Positions 19,314-30,925 of a stretch of 64,000 nt of DNA are shown piece by piece. This DNA comes from an uncultured bacterium (GTDB lineage: Bacteria > Patescibacteriota > Gracilibacteria > Absconditabacterales > Absconditicoccaceae), in assembly GCA_937862565.1 (NCBI GenBank), contig CALMFT010000012.1, positions 43,947 to 107,946 on the forward strand, read 5' to 3'. How positions within the stretch are numbered: position 1 is the first letter of the stretch; every line of letters begins with the position of its first letter. The position numbers and the translations under genes were made by a program. The notes beneath the pieces are model-generated. The model saw only the letters and a program-made list of their open reading frames with translations, made no database searches and was not told the DNA's origin.

Positions 19314-20747
19314 ATGTTGAAACGACTCGCCCGCATTCTGATTATTCTGATTATATTAGTATGACTGTATAGATATACTTCTATCTTTGACAATACTAAA
19401 ATCAAACCATACTTGGAGAAAATTAACACCAAAATAGAAAATATATTTACTAAAAATTCCACAGGAAGTCAGTCTGTAATTGAAGATAATCCAAATCAGA
19501 TAGATCAAGGCATTACTTGAGCAACTGCTTTCAACGATAATGACATTATCAATTTTGAAACTTCATCGTCTGTAAAACCTAAACCACAAAGCACTGGAAA
19601 TACTGAAGATATGAATAGTAATATAAATAATAATCAGAATCAAGAAGTGGAAGAAGTAGATTCTCAGATTTTGGATATCAAACTTAGTGATTTGTGAGAT
19701 AATTGAAATAATTTTGAAAATGGATGTGTGACTCCCTGGTGAGAAAAAATAAAAAACGGAAGTTATTTTATCGCATACGGACAACAAGTTTCACGTGATT
19801 GTGGTCGAGAAAAAAGATATTGCAGTAACGGAAAACTTGATGGAAACTATCAATATGACACCTGTTATTATTCTGATGTGATTGATAAACAACAACAAAA
19901 TTCGATGCTTACTCAAACTGAACTCAAAGATTTACAGTTTGACTTAGGTCTCAACACGAGCGATAAAATAGTGGAATGAGGAGTTGTTTGGACTAAAAAT
20001 AGTGATAATATAGGTGAAAAAGATAAAATGGAAATATACGCAGATGGAATAAGCTGAAATGACAGTACAACCATGGGACTTAGAGTAAGCAATAATGATC
20101 CTGAAAAACATTTCCTTGGTAAAGATACTCAAGGAATAGATATTCAAGCGAACGGCCAAACATCAATAAATAATAATGTCTTTAAATCAGCAACTTTGAA
20201 AAAACAACTTCAAAATAAACCTAAAACTACTTTCATAACTAATAATAAGAAAGTTAATGCAAAAAATAGTTATGCTCGCAAGATCTGTACTACCCCACGA
20301 TGATCAGTAATTTCCAACTGACAGTTTGTATATGCTTTCAAAAGCACTACTGCACAATGAAATAGCTGTGAGTTAGAAACAAGATTTTGTTTCGACGGAC
20401 AATTACAATGATCGTTTGTAAATGCTAATTGTAAGGGAGCAGCTCCAACTATTGTAGATACTCCAAAAGAAAGTCCTACGAGTAGTTTTGTAACTGTAGC
20501 ATTCACTGAAACAAGAAATGCACTCAGATACCTACCAGTGTCACTAGAATTGATGGCTAGTACACCAATGAAAAAGAAAACCCAATACACAACTCTTCAA
20601 ACTTCAACGTATATTAATACAGAGTGAACATCACAACCCTTCAATACTATTGGTCAATCTTACCTCATCTATCATCAACCTGATGAAGTAAATCACGGAA
20701 ACCAGCCTCCTGAATATATGTTCGTAGGAGCAAGCAGCATCCAATAA
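19314..20747 (+). CDS. Membrane-anchored protein with duplicated Cys motif, 12 UGA codons
   Basis: The 477-residue frame is hidden in the standard code because it contains twelve TGA codons. It begins with an N-terminal membrane anchor (ARILIILIILVGLYR), followed by an Asn/Thr/Gln-rich spacer. A Cys motif is seen twice, near residues 140-185 and 325-370. In each copy a C-T-P-(W/R)-G start leads to a Cys before an E-x-R-x-C and a terminal Cys (SRDCGREKRYC and GNSCELETRFC). Such repeats suggest disulfide-stabilised extracellular modules. The C-terminal 100 residues form a separate domain. It is likely a surface protein. I do not recognise the family. Confidence 0.65.
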
Positions 20748-20783
20748 TAAATTATATCATTTATATTATATTTAATCTGAAAA

Positions 20784-21002
20784 ATGTCAGAAAAAATCAA
20801 TCACGAATTTCCACCAGTGAATTTAGAAAAACTTCTTCCAATTGTAAATTCAATTGCTCATCAAAATAAGGATGACCTTTCTGAAGCATTGACTCATCTC
20901 AAACAGATGAATACTACACAATTCATCGGCGGTGAAGTACAAAAAAATGCCTTTATCCAAACAATAGAAGGAGAATTAAAAAGAAAAACTAAGAGTATAT
21001 AA
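20784..21002 (+). CDS. Hypothetical protein, 72 aa
   Basis: A 72-residue hydrophilic helical protein without TGA, ending in KRKTKSI. It lies 20 bases upstream of the RelA/SpoT-like gene on the same strand. The tight spacing hints at a small partner or regulator, possibly an antitoxin-like one, but no family was recognised. Confidence 0.5.
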   Translation: MSEKINHEFPPVNLEKLLPIVNSIAHQNKDDLSEALTHLKQMNTTQFIGGEVQKNAFIQTIEGELKRKTKSI

Positions 21003-21022
21003 TTTTATTGTAACATTCTCAA

Positions 21023-22555
21023 ATGAGTAAAAATAGATATCTCGTCAATGCCAATCCAATAGAAACTATCAAACATATCAAAAAAATTGATCAGATTTCT
21101 AAGGAAATTTGGCTTGAATTGGATCGTAGTGGAAATCTCGATGCAAAAGTATATCTATTTTTTTCAATAATTTTGGGAGATAAACAGTTTATAAAGAAAA
21201 ATCTTGGTGAATATAAAAATATTGATACTCTGACTGCTCAAGAGCTCTATCTTTTAGCAGGAAAATTTAAGGAAAAACTAAATATTCAGGATGGTGAAGA
21301 AAACAAACATCCTATTTCAGAATATGGGATCAACTTGTATCAAGAATGGCTCAGAAGAAAGGAAGGGAAAAAAGATTCAGTTAAAAAATGAATTCAGATT
21401 CATAGAGAACATGTCAAAGAGAATTTTGAAGAGAAGATAGAGAAAACAAACACACTCTTAGGTCAGGATTTTGATATTTCTCAAAGGATAGGCGATAAAC
21501 CAGTAATTCAGCTTATTGAAAGTTATATTAGTTATAAAAATGAAAGTTTTTATAATTTTTTCAAAAGAATGGGTGGAGGTAAAGAAGATTTTAATCTAGA
21601 TATTGATAAAAATATCAACGCTCATGGCAATCTACTACACTATATTAGAGCAGAAACTAAAATAGAAGATATGGAAATCATAAAACTTTATCTCAAGTTT
21701 TTCTTCATTAATGCAAATCATCTCTATTTTACACTTTTAAGTCTGTATAACTCCAATACTGGGAAAAATAATAGTCAATATAATGTTATAAAAGAAGCTA
21801 TCAAAGAAAAATTTTCAGAAAATAAACTCGAGACTGAGCTTATAGATCCCGCTGAAAAAGAATTTGAGAGAGCATTCACAAAACTTTTGAGTAAATATGG
21901 AGGAAAGGTATTTAAACTCAAGGATCTTCATAGATGTAGTTTTGTTTTTCATGATCTCAACAGTATGGTACAAGGGATAAATTTACTACTCCAATCTTTA
22001 CATACCAAAAAAATTGATTCATTGCTCAAACGTGATAAAGAAAGAAATCCTATAATAGAACTTGAAGACAAGATAGGATTATTACTCTCTGGGCCCAAAA
22101 GCGGTTCAGCATATAGAGATATCAATTTTGTAATTCATTTTAGAGGAGATTCTGGGCTTATTCCTATGGAGATTCAATTCCATCTTCAAGATACCAAAAA
22201 AGCTAAAAAAGAGAGCGTCCATAAACCCTATGACTTAATAGCTAAGCATCTCAACAACGAAGAAATTAAACATATTAATACAATTCTTACGGACCATAAA
22301 AGTATTGATTACTTACCCACAGATAATGATCATACTCTCAATGCGGATAATATCTATCATATCGTGAGAAAATTCAAAAATGGTAAACTTAATGAAGATT
22401 ACATAAATAAACTCAAAAATATTGAAAATGCAATTCATGAGTGTGCGCGAGTGGAAGTACTCAAAAAACTTGAAATTTTTGATACCTTGGGAAATACACA
22501 TCCTTTGGGAAAGAGCTTCAAAAAATCACAATCAAAATCTAATTGAACAAAGTAG
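21023..22555 (+). CDS. RelA/SpoT-like domain protein, 510 aa
   Basis: Two TGA codons join the frames, and the true stop is TAG at 22553-22555. The N-terminal 180 residues are helical with no recognised family. A central domain (about residues 280-420) resembles a nucleotide synthetase fold: KLKDLHRCSFVFHDLNSM, GSAYRDINFVIHFRGD, then PMEIQFHLQDTKKAKKESVHKPYD. This matches the RelA/SpoT pattern of a K-x-D-x-x-R start, a strand with E-I-Q and a later H-x-x-Y. It might make or modify guanosine nucleotides, or be a toxin of this fold. A 72-residue small protein precedes it. Its stop directly abuts the stop of RecG on the other strand. Confidence 0.5.
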
Positions 22556-24697
22556 TTATACCAACATTTCACTATCTACATAGTCTATTTCTGCTTCCAG
22601 AAGTTTGAGTCCTTTCAGCCCAGGATAGCGTTCCAGCAACCATTTTGCAGCTACTTGTACTTTCTCAATCAGTGTAATATCCATTAATACTTCCATAGGT
22701 ATATCAGATTCTCCTGATTGACGATATCACAATATCTCTCCTGTACCTCTCAGTTGCATATCTATCTCAGCAAGTTTGAATCAATCTGTAGTTTCCTCCA
22801 TAGCCTTGAGTCTTTCATTGCCTGTGAGGTTTTTGGTTTCCAAGAAACAATAAGATTGTAGATCAGATCTTCCTACACGTCAACGCAACTGATGTAACTG
22901 ACTAAGCCCAAACCTTTCAGCATTTTTGATGAGCATGATAGTCGCTTGTGGAACATCAACTCCTACTTCAATTACCGTAGTACTCACCAATATCTTACTT
23001 CTTCCTTCTTTGAAGTTTCTCATGGCTTCGTCTTTCTCATTGGAACTGAGCTTACCATGTATTAAACCTATTTCAGCATGTTGTAAATGATCTGAAAAAT
23101 CATCTTTGAGCTGTTGATGTACCAGTAAAGCAGATTTCACTCCCTCAAGGTTTTCTGACTCTTCAATCAAAGGAACTACTACAAACACTGATTGCCCTTT
23201 ACCTATGCGATCAAGCATTCGTCCTTTGAGTTTTTTCCATTCTTTTTCTGTTACTACCTTGGTAATAATAGGCTTACGACCTGCGGGCATTTCATCAATA
23301 ATGCTGACTTCAAACTCAGAGAAAAATGCTAATGCAAGTGTTCTAGGAATAGGAGTAGCAGTCATTTGTAGAATATGCGGAGTTCAGAAGTTTTTGAAAA
23401 ATGATCTTTGTTTTACTCAGAATTTATGTTGTTCATCAATAATTACAAATTTGAGATTACGGAAAGCTACATCTTGCTGGACGATAGCATGAGTTCATAC
23501 TACAATATCAATAAGTCCAGCTTTGAGTTCTTGCTTGATCTTCTGTTTTTGTGAGGCTGGTACACTTCCTGTTAGTAATCTCACTTGGATACCCAAAGGA
23601 TGAAGTATTCTTACCAGATGATTGTAATGTTGGAAAGCAAGTACTTCAATAGGAACCAGTAAAGCACACTGCCCTTTGAGTTTTTTGATCATATAGTAAG
23701 CGCAGGTAATAGCTACAATAGTTTTACCACTTCCTACATCTCATTGCAATAATCTGAGTATCGCAGATTCTTCACTAAAATCCTCAATCATCTGTTTAAT
23801 CACTTTTTTTTGTGCATCTGTGAGCTGGAATGGAAGGCGGGAAACAAAAGTCTTGATCAGTTCTCGATCAATTTCCTCTTTTTGAATTGTTACAGGTTTT
23901 TTATCACTAAGATACTGCTGTTTATTGATTCGAGATTGGAGCTGAACTTTGAGCAATCTATCAAAATAAAGTCTATATTTTGCTTTTTTGAGATCCTCAG
24001 CATTTTTGGGATAATGCAGAGATTTTATAGTTTCTACTATATTGGGAAGTTCAAATTCACGTATAAAATCCTCAGGCAAATACTCGATATATTCTTGCTC
24101 CACATATTTCAGAATATCCCGCATCTTTTTGGCAAACCATCAGGATTTTACCCCCAACATTTCTGAATAAACAGGATAGAGCCTTCCTATATTATATCAT
24201 TCTTCAACAACTGCATTTTCTTGTATGGTTTCGAGCGTAGAGGTAGGACTAACATAATCTGATTCTATCATATTTTCACTAGGCGCGGCGCTCAGTATAA
24301 ATTCTGGATTACTAAAAACTGCCTTATTTTTGACCATTTTTGGTTTCCCAATCACGATATATCGCATTTCTTTTTGGATTTGCTGAAAAGCAAAGCCTGT
24401 TCCTCGATAGGAAGCCTTTCCTTCCACTCCAAATTCATCATGAAATCTCACTTCATAAATTTTCTTCTTATTTCTGAGCATCATTATTTTTTTCTCTGTC
24501 ACAAAAACTCTTACTCTTTGCTTTTGCTTAGGGTCTTCCAAAGATTCTTGTACTTGAAATGAATCTTGAATAAGCAGACGATCTTCGTGAGTTTTGGGGA
24601 AGTAATTGAGCAAATCTTTGAGGGAAAAAATCCCATTTACGTTCAAAATAGCGATATATCTGTCTGTAGTCCTAAGGAGTTTTTTCAAGTCTTGCAT
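22556..24697 (-). CDS. recG: ATP-dependent DNA helicase RecG
   Basis: The 713-residue protein reads through nine TGA codons. The N-terminal wedge domain is followed by helicase motifs: LQGDVGSGKT (its first Gly is TGA), VVGTHAIVQQ, FVIIDEQHKFG, MTATPIPRTLAL, GLIHGKLSSNEKDE, VSTTVIEVGVDVPQAT and QLRGRVGRS. RecG remodels stalled forks and Holliday junctions in the cytoplasm. The length is close to the family's usual 680-700. The Gly-Arg of QLRGRVGRS and the LRGTGEILGYRQSG region are both recoded Gly sites. It is convergent with the RelA/SpoT-like gene with no spacing between the stops. Confidence 0.95.
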
Positions 24698-24763
24698 TAT
24701 CTAATCAGTAATCATCGCGGTCCAAAAAGCAAAAGAAAAAGATAAGAAAAAACAATCAAATTT

Positions 24764-24792
24764 TTGACAAATCCAGACCTTCTGGATATACT
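24764..24792 (+). promoter_or_regulatory. Promoter with palindromic operator in spacer
   Basis: TTGACA (24764-24769), 17 bases, TATACT (24787-24792). The spacer holds a perfect 7-bp palindrome, ATCCAGA-CCT-TCTGGAT (24771-24787). Its position between the two promoter boxes suits a repressor that blocks polymerase. It serves the 541-residue gene. Confidence 0.75.
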
Positions 24793-24822
24793 AGAGTATT
24801 CATTTATTATCAATAAATCCTA

Positions 24823-26448
24823 ATGGCAGTTTCTAAAACAAAATCTCATAAATCAACACCTCGTAAAAGTAAAGTTACAAAAGATATTACTGATGCTTTT
24901 CCAATTCAAAATCCTATCGAATCTACAACTCTTCCAGATTTGAACCTTGGTGATGAAGTAAAAGATACTTTGACGAAAACTACTCCACCAACGGATGATA
25001 ACAAAGAAGTTCAACTTCCAGAGTTCAACCTCGAAACAGATATTGTAAATACTGATATTCCAGTTGATACTGAAATTGTAAATACTGATATTCCAGTTGA
25101 TACTGAAATTGTAAATACTGATATTCCTGTTGATACTGAAAACAATGCAGAAAGTGAGTTTACTGATGATTCTCAAGATGAAAATATTTTAGAAGCTCAA
25201 AATGCTTTTGATATGAGCATTAATAATGATGATATAAATGTAAATACTGAGACCACAAATTCAGCTACAGACTCTGAAATTCAACCATTGGAGGAACCTT
25301 CCATCGAGCCAGAACTTATAGAAAATACACAAATTGAAACTGAAAATACTTTGGATACGAGTATGCAATCAAACAATGAAACTGAGTCTACTCCAAACGC
25401 AAACAATAATGATTCAACATCAGTGAATAACGAGACCGAGACTGTAATTATTCCAGTAATGGATGTTGCACCTCAAGGAGAAGCTCATTCAGATGATCCA
25501 TTTGATGGGCTCAATATTGTATTTGACGAACCTAAAGCAGTTTTAGATACTCAAGCACCCGCTACTGATCAGATTATTCCAAATACACCTGAAACTCCAG
25601 CAGCTGAAACAACAGAAACAGTAGAAAATAATACTTTTGTTGATCCATTTTTAACTAAAAAAGAAACAGCAACGATAGCAGAAGAAGCTAGTAAAGAAAC
25701 AGGTAATCAAGCAAGTCTAGATACTATGTTGGAAAACTTAGACACAATTCCCGCTGCTACAAACGCTACTACAGCAACGGTAACTTCCAATATCACAAAT
25801 GCAATCACAGGAATGGACGGGAAAAAGAAAAAAATGCTCTTAGTAGGCTCAGGAGTATTGGGTCTTGTCGTATTAGCAGGGGCAAGTTATATGGTATTTA
25901 GCACGATGTTTCCTTCAGATAACATTGGAAACCAACTCAAAGCGGATATTGCTGGTCCAGTTATAGCTACAGGAGCAAACAATACTGGAACTGACGCCAT
26001 TTCCACAGGAACCGATACCAATGTTTTAGATGATATTATTAGTTGAACTGAAAATAAGATTCCAGAAGAAGAACTTCCATTGGGGACATCTTCAGATTCA
26101 TTTGGAGACGAAGATCAATTACCAGCTGGTACAGTAATTCCAGATACTACTCCAATCTATACTTGAGCTGAAGAGGAAGAGTTGACTGCAAATGTCACTC
26201 CAGAAACTGATGGAGCTCTAAAAACTCTCGACGAACAAGTTGATAAATTAAAACAACTCTTGTCTTTAGCGAAAGCAAAAAATGATAACACTATCATCAA
26301 ACAAATAGCTCTCACTTTGAAATCTATCAGAGCCGTAAAAGAAAAAATAGTTTGAAATGATTTTACAAGCTTTAGTACTGAAATAGAACCAGATATGACT
26401 AAGATCAATTTTGATATTGATCAACTTACTGCTAGTTTAGTACAATAA
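24823..26448 (+). CDS. Acidic repeat-containing membrane-anchored protein, 541 aa
   Basis: The first 330 residues are acidic and rich in Asn, Thr, Glu and Pro. They include three copies of an 11-residue unit (IVNTDIPVDTE) coded by a 33-bp tandem repeat. A single membrane segment follows (MLLVGSGVLGLVVLAGASYMVF, about 337-360) and a 180-residue C-terminus ends with helical DKLKQLLSLAKAKNDN. Three TGA codons lie in the C-terminal part. The layout suggests an envelope protein with a long cytoplasmic or extracellular tail; topology is unclear. A strong, possibly regulated promoter lies upstream. The next gene, on the opposite strand, is a prepilin-like protein. Confidence 0.6.
25042..25140 (+). 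repeat. 33-bp tandem repeat, three copies
   Basis: Three near-identical 33-bp units encode an 11-residue motif in frame in the acidic membrane-anchored protein. The last copy differs at one site (CCT for CCA), a silent change. Confidence 0.9.
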
Positions 26449-26922
26449 TTAACATCTATTTTCAATAAGCTTACAAGTACCCAAGTCGATGCTAAAACAG
26501 CCGATCTTGGGTTTTTTTTCATTGTTGAGAACTACAGTAAAGTCCACATCTTGAAAGCCAGTCTGCCCATCAATACTACAACCCAATCCATAGTTATCAA
26601 AAATAATCGTTGCATTCCAAGGAAGATCAGAACGCATTACTTTATAAGACAAATCTCCAACTGGTTTACTATCAAATCCTGTACTCGCTACTACCCCATC
26701 ATAGATTACTAGCTTATTTTTGGCTCCTTGACCGTTGATATTGCTTGAACCAATAGAATTGAGCAGTACCGCATTGTATGTTGTTACAAATTCTTCTTTG
26801 ATTATTTTTTCTCTTATTTTATTCACTTGATTTCCTGTCATTCCTGAAATCCCTATCATCACAATTGCAATAATTGAGATGGTAATCAGTATTTCTATCA
26901 GAGTGAAGGCTTTGAGTTTCAT
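26449..26922 (-). CDS. Prepilin-like protein (type IV pilin/pseudopilin)
   Basis: The 157-residue protein starts MKLKAFTLIEILITISIIAIVM, a class III signal in which the processing peptidase would cut after the residue before Phe. Here that residue is Ala, not the usual Gly. Glu-5 is present. The rest is a globular domain with Cys near the C-terminus (IGCFSIDLGTCKLIENRC). Such proteins build type IV pili or type II-like pseudopili, which can take up DNA. No other pilus gene is in this window. Its stop codon touches the stop of the plus-strand gene. There is no in-frame TGA. Confidence 0.8.
   Translation of the reverse strand: MKLKAFTLIEILITISIIAIVMIGISGMTGNQVNKIREKIIKEEFVTTYNAVLLNSIGSSNINGQGAKNKLVIYDGVVASTGFDSKPVGDLSYKVMRSDLPWNATIIFDNYGLGCSIDGQTGFQDVDFTVVLNNEKKPKIGCFSIDLGTCKLIENRC
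26479..26519 (+). terminator. Terminator inside convergent prepilin 3' end
   Basis: ACCCAAGTCG (26479-26488) pairs with CGATCTTGGGT (26502-26512) with one bulge, followed by an eight-T run. It would stop transcription of the plus-strand 541-residue gene but lies within the prepilin coding sequence. Confidence 0.6.
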
Positions 26923-26930
26923 AGAAGATT

Positions 26931-27119
26931 TTAAATGAGTGGATTAATAAAGGTATTTTCCAATTTCTCTTGATCAATATTTTTGGATTCTAGGTTTTTT
27001 TGTTGGGCAATTTTAATATGTTGTATAATTTTCTGAAACTCAGGACTCATCTCATCAATTTTTTTTGCTTCCAAAGTAGTTTCTGGTTTTAGTATCATAT
27101 CACTTGTTATATTTCACAT
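26931..27119 (-). CDS. Small hypothetical protein upstream of prepilin, 62 aa
   Basis: A 62-residue protein with one TGA codon (second codon) lies 8 bases upstream of the prepilin start and is otherwise missed. It is hydrophilic and helical (AKKIDEMSPEFQKIIQHIKIAQ). The ATG at 27119 is the only good in-frame start. It is probably co-transcribed with the prepilin; its function is unknown. Confidence 0.5.
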
Positions 27120-27143
27120 GTTAGTGGTTAAATTACCATTAAA

Positions 27144-28670
27144 TTAATAAGCAATCGCAAATAATACTCTTTTCGTACTTGGTTTACCAGTAAGAATACA
27201 AACTCCAGATTCAGAATATAAATCATTTCCATCCTCATCATAAGGAATACATCTGATTGTAGCTTTTGTCTGAGTCTTAATATTTTCTTCCGTTTCCATA
27301 GTTCCATCTCGATGAGCTAATACAAATTTCCCATCATCAAGTGCTTTTGTAAACTCATCTCGAGTATTTACTTTCACCGTGTGTTCTGCTCTCATTTCTT
27401 GAGTATGTTTGTACAATTTTTCTTGCATATCTCTTAAGATTTCTGTAACTTGATCCACAAATCCTTCAGTATTCAGAGTTAGTTTATCTTCTTGATCTCT
27501 TCTTGCTACCATGATACTATTTCCTGCAACATCTCTCGGTCCCACTGCTATTCTCAGCGGAACTCCTTGAAGTTCGTACTGGTTTTGCTTCCAACCCATA
27601 GATTTTTGGTCATCTCGATCAATTTTTGTAGTCAAAGCAACTGGGAATTTGTAAGTATTTCCTTCTACTTCAAACTGAATAGGGAGATTTACATCTTCGA
27701 GTTGATCTGTAAGATTAGTTATATAATCAGAAACTTGTTGCTTTTCTTCGTCAGTTTTCCAGATTGGGATAAATACGATATGGATTGGAGCTATCATAGG
27801 AGGCAATACTAAACCTTTGTCATCACTATGAGACATGATCAAACCACCCATCATTCTTGTACTTGCACCTCGACTTGTTGCTCGTGCATGTTCTTGTTCG
27901 TTATTTTTGTTCGCAAAAGTTACATCAAATGCCTTACCAAAGTTTTGTCCCAAGAAATGTGAAGTACAAGCTTGTAAAGCTTTACCATCTTGCATCATAC
28001 ATTCTATTGTGTAGGTATTTTCAGCTCCAGCAAATCTTTCATTTTCAGATTTTTCACCAGGAACTCCACTTATTGCAAGTATTTTCTCAAAGAATTCTTG
28101 ATAAACCTTCCACATTCTTTTTGTTTCTTGAACTGCATCTTCAGCCGTAGCATGAGCTGTATGACCTTCTTGCCATAAGAATTCTGATGTTCTCAAGAAA
28201 ACTCTTGTTCTCATTTCCCATCTCATTACATTTGCCCATTGATTGATAAGCAAAGGAAGATCACGATAAGAATGAATCCAATCTTTATAGGTATTCCAGA
28301 TAATTGTTTCACTGGTAGGTCTGATAATAAGTTCTTCTTCAAGCTTTGCATCAGGGTCTACTATCATTTCTCCATCTTGATTTTTGAGTCTATAATGAGT
28401 TACGATAGCTGCTTCAGTGGCAAATCCTTCCACATGTTTAGCCTCCTTAGTGAAGAAAGATTTGGGAATAAGTAGAGGAAAATAAGCATTACTATGTCCT
28501 GTTTTTTTAAACAAAAAATCTAAGGTTCTTTGCATATTTTCCCAGATCGCAAATCCGTATGGTTTTATCACCATACATCCTCTGACCGCACTATTTTGTG
28601 CTAATTCAGCTTGAACTACGAGTTCATTATACCAAGCAGAAAAATCTTCACTACGTTTTGTCAGAGCCAT
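27144..28670 (-). CDS. proS: Prolyl-tRNA synthetase (eukaryote/archaeal-type)
   Basis: The 508-residue class II synthetase starts [18 protein letters not shown]. It has motif 1 around [14 protein letters not shown], motif 2 with [16 protein letters not shown], and motif 3 [24 protein letters not shown]. The short form without the inserted editing domain and the C-terminal zinc-type tail matches the eukaryotic/archaeal type found in some bacteria. It charges tRNA-Pro. No TGA codon is used for its many Gly residues, unlike neighbouring genes of similar length. An alternative upstream start would add 13 residues. Confidence 0.95.
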   Translation of the reverse strand: MALTKRSEDFSAWYNELVVQAELAQNSAVRGCMVIKPYGFAIWENMQRTLDFLFKKTGHSNAYFPLLIPKSFFTKEAKHVEGFATEAAIVTHYRLKNQDGEMIVDPDAKLEEELIIRPTSETIIWNTYKDWIHSYRDLPLLINQWANVMRWEMRTRVFLRTSEFLWQEGHTAHATAEDAVQETKRMWKVYQEFFEKILAISGVPGEKSENERFAGAENTYTIECMMQDGKALQACTSHFLGQNFGKAFDVTFANKNNEQEHARATSRGASTRMMGGLIMSHSDDKGLVLPPMIAPIHIVFIPIWKTDEEKQQVSDYITNLTDQLEDVNLPIQFEVEGNTYKFPVALTTKIDRDDQKSMGWKQNQYELQGVPLRIAVGPRDVAGNSIMVARRDQEDKLTLNTEGFVDQVTEILRDMQEKLYKHTQEMRAEHTVKVNTRDEFTKALDDGKFVLAHRDGTMETEENIKTQTKATIRCIPYDEDGNDLYSESGVCILTGKPSTKRVLFAIAY

Positions 28671-28816
28671 TTTCAGAATATTTTTTAGTATTGTAAATTT
28701 TATACCCATTTCTTATCTATTTTCTGAAAAATAACAAGCAAAAACAGTTGCAAGTCGCAATTTATTAGTTACAACATCGTCATAAAGTCGTTATTTAGAA
28801 GCTATAGTCATATCTG

Positions 28817-29926
28817 ATGTCATTACTAACAGTTATTATTGCTACAGCTTCCATATTATTCATCATCATCGGTCGAGATGCCTACAAAAGAGGTAAAATA
28901 AACGTGTTTCATGGTTTTATTTTTATACTTGGGATAGGGGTAATCTGATATAGTTTGTACAATCCTGATTTCTTAGAAAGATTAGGTAAAATTTTTGGAT
29001 TGGGAAGATGATCTGATATTATTGTATATAGCAGTATTCTATTTTTGGTATATCTTTTCTTTGAAAGCAATAATCAGATTATGAAAAGTGAATATATTAT
29101 TACGAAACTGGTAAGTAACGAATCAATCAGTCATATAGATTCAGATTATATCCACTCCAAAGTAAAATTGATTCCTAAAGAATGAAAACCAACTCAAATT
29201 TCAAAGGAAGATTTCATGTTTCATGTAAAAGGATTGAATGAATCTCACACGATTGGGAAAGTAATAGATGATATAATCTGAGCAGGATTTAGTAAGATTC
29301 TCATCGTAAATGATGGTTCTACTGACGAAATGGCAGATATTGTAAAAGATAAAATCAAAGAATACCCAGATAAACTTATTGTACTTATCAACCATCTCAT
29401 TAACCGCAGACATGGTGGTGGGAATAAAACAGGAATCCAATTTTTCCGTAAATTTGGAGAAGATTGCGATATCAAATATGTAGTATTTTATGATGCTGAT
29501 GATCAGATGAATATTTCTGATATGACTGTATTTATGACCTATTTACAGGAATTCCAACATGTTGATGTAATTCAAGGTTCAAGATTTATAGAAGGATGAA
29601 AGGCTTACAATATCCCTCTCAAAAGAAAAATCATCCTCTGGGGTGCTAAATTACTTACAAGAATTATGAATGGAATGTACCTTACAGACCCTCATAACGG
29701 TTATAAATGTTTCAGACTTCAAGCCTTACAACAAATCAATATCACTACAGATACCACAGCATATGCCAATGAACTTATCGATGAATATCAAAGACTCGGA
29801 CTTAAGGTTGTAGAACTTCCTGTCCATATAAAATATTCAGATTATAGTTTATGAAAAGGGCAAAAAAACTGAAATGCGTTGAATATTTTGAAGGAATTAA
29901 TATACAGAAAGCTATTTTATAGATAA
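28817..29926 (+). CDS. DUF2304 domain fused to GT2 glycosyltransferase
   Basis: Reading seven TGA codons as Gly gives one 369-residue frame. The first 95 residues hold three membrane segments with the DUF2304 layout (GRDAYKRGKINVFHGFIFILG). The rest is a GT2-type polyprenyl-phosphate sugar transferase: NESHTIGKVIDDIIGAGFSKILIVNDGSTD, FYDADDQMN and GSRFIEG, with TDPHNGYKCFR. This enzyme class makes lipid-linked sugars at the inner face of the membrane. DUF2304 and GT2 are normally neighbouring genes; here no in-frame stop separates them. It starts the long glycan locus. Confidence 0.8.
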
Positions 29927-29956
29927 GTTTTTTATATTTTTTGTACATTTGTACAA

Positions 29957-30925
29957 ATGAAAAAGTATTTTTTGGGATTAGCAATACTCGCTTCTTTTCT
30001 ACCTGCAACACTTTTAGCCTATCAAAATCAAGGTTTTGAAAGCTGGAGTGAACAAGGAGGAATTAGTTTTTCTTGTAAAACTCAATGTTTGATTGATTTG
30101 GGAATGAAGGGAACAAATAACTTATTTCAAATAAGCGGAGTAGAGTGAAACGGAACTATCATCGTGGGAAATATCAGCAATGGACAATTGATTCCATTTG
30201 CGAGTGCACCTGTGAAAAATGGTGGAGCTAAGTTATTTGTGGAGAGTTATGGTGGACAGGATTTGCCTGAACAAGTACCCTTAGTAATGATTATCGAAGG
30301 GAATATGACTGCTACAAATGGTAGTATTGATAGCATGAGAGCCAACGGAGTTGATAAAATGAAAGCTGGATGGAATACTTTTTGGAGTAAGGAAGGACAA
30401 ACATTTTATGGAATTAATCTCAGATACGGTGTTAAACGAGGAGGAACAAGTATAGTAGTAATATGATATTGGGTATTTTTCTTGGGATTGATCCTGATGT
30501 ATTTCAGATCCAAATTGAACATGAAAAATGCATTATATCTTGCGGTTAGCATTTTCCTTATTATAGCTATTAGAAATCAAATTGATTATACAAGCACTAC
30601 TGTAAGTAATATTAAGTCTTATACTTTAGCAGAAGAAGGTAAAAAATCATATGGTAATCTCGGAGATTTTTACGAATTCGTTACGCAATCAAGAGAAGTA
30701 ATGGGAATTGAGAAAGAAGAAAATCAAAGCTGTAAAGCCTACTATTCATGCGCACAAGAACGACCATTTTGCTCACACATGTGGCTAGTATTCATGAAAC
30801 CATGTGAAAAAACAGACGATCCAACTCAATCAGATTATCAAATATATTATAAAAAAGCGCCTACACAAGTTTTGGGAACTAAGATTTTGGAATTCAATAA
30901 TTCATTTGTTTATAAAACTAAATAA
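29957..30925 (+). CDS. Exported/membrane hypothetical protein, 322 aa
   Basis: A cleavable signal peptide (KKYFLGLAILASFLPATLLA) is followed by a Gly/Ser-rich extracytoplasmic domain (about 25-165). Two membrane segments come next (about 170-190 and 200-220), then a Cys-containing C-terminal domain with SCKAYYSCAQERPFCSHMW. Two TGA codons are Gly. The stop overlaps the next ATG (TAATG), so translational coupling to the GT-C type transferase is likely. I do not recognise the family, though the operon position suggests a role in sugar transfer or its lipid carrier. Confidence 0.6.
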
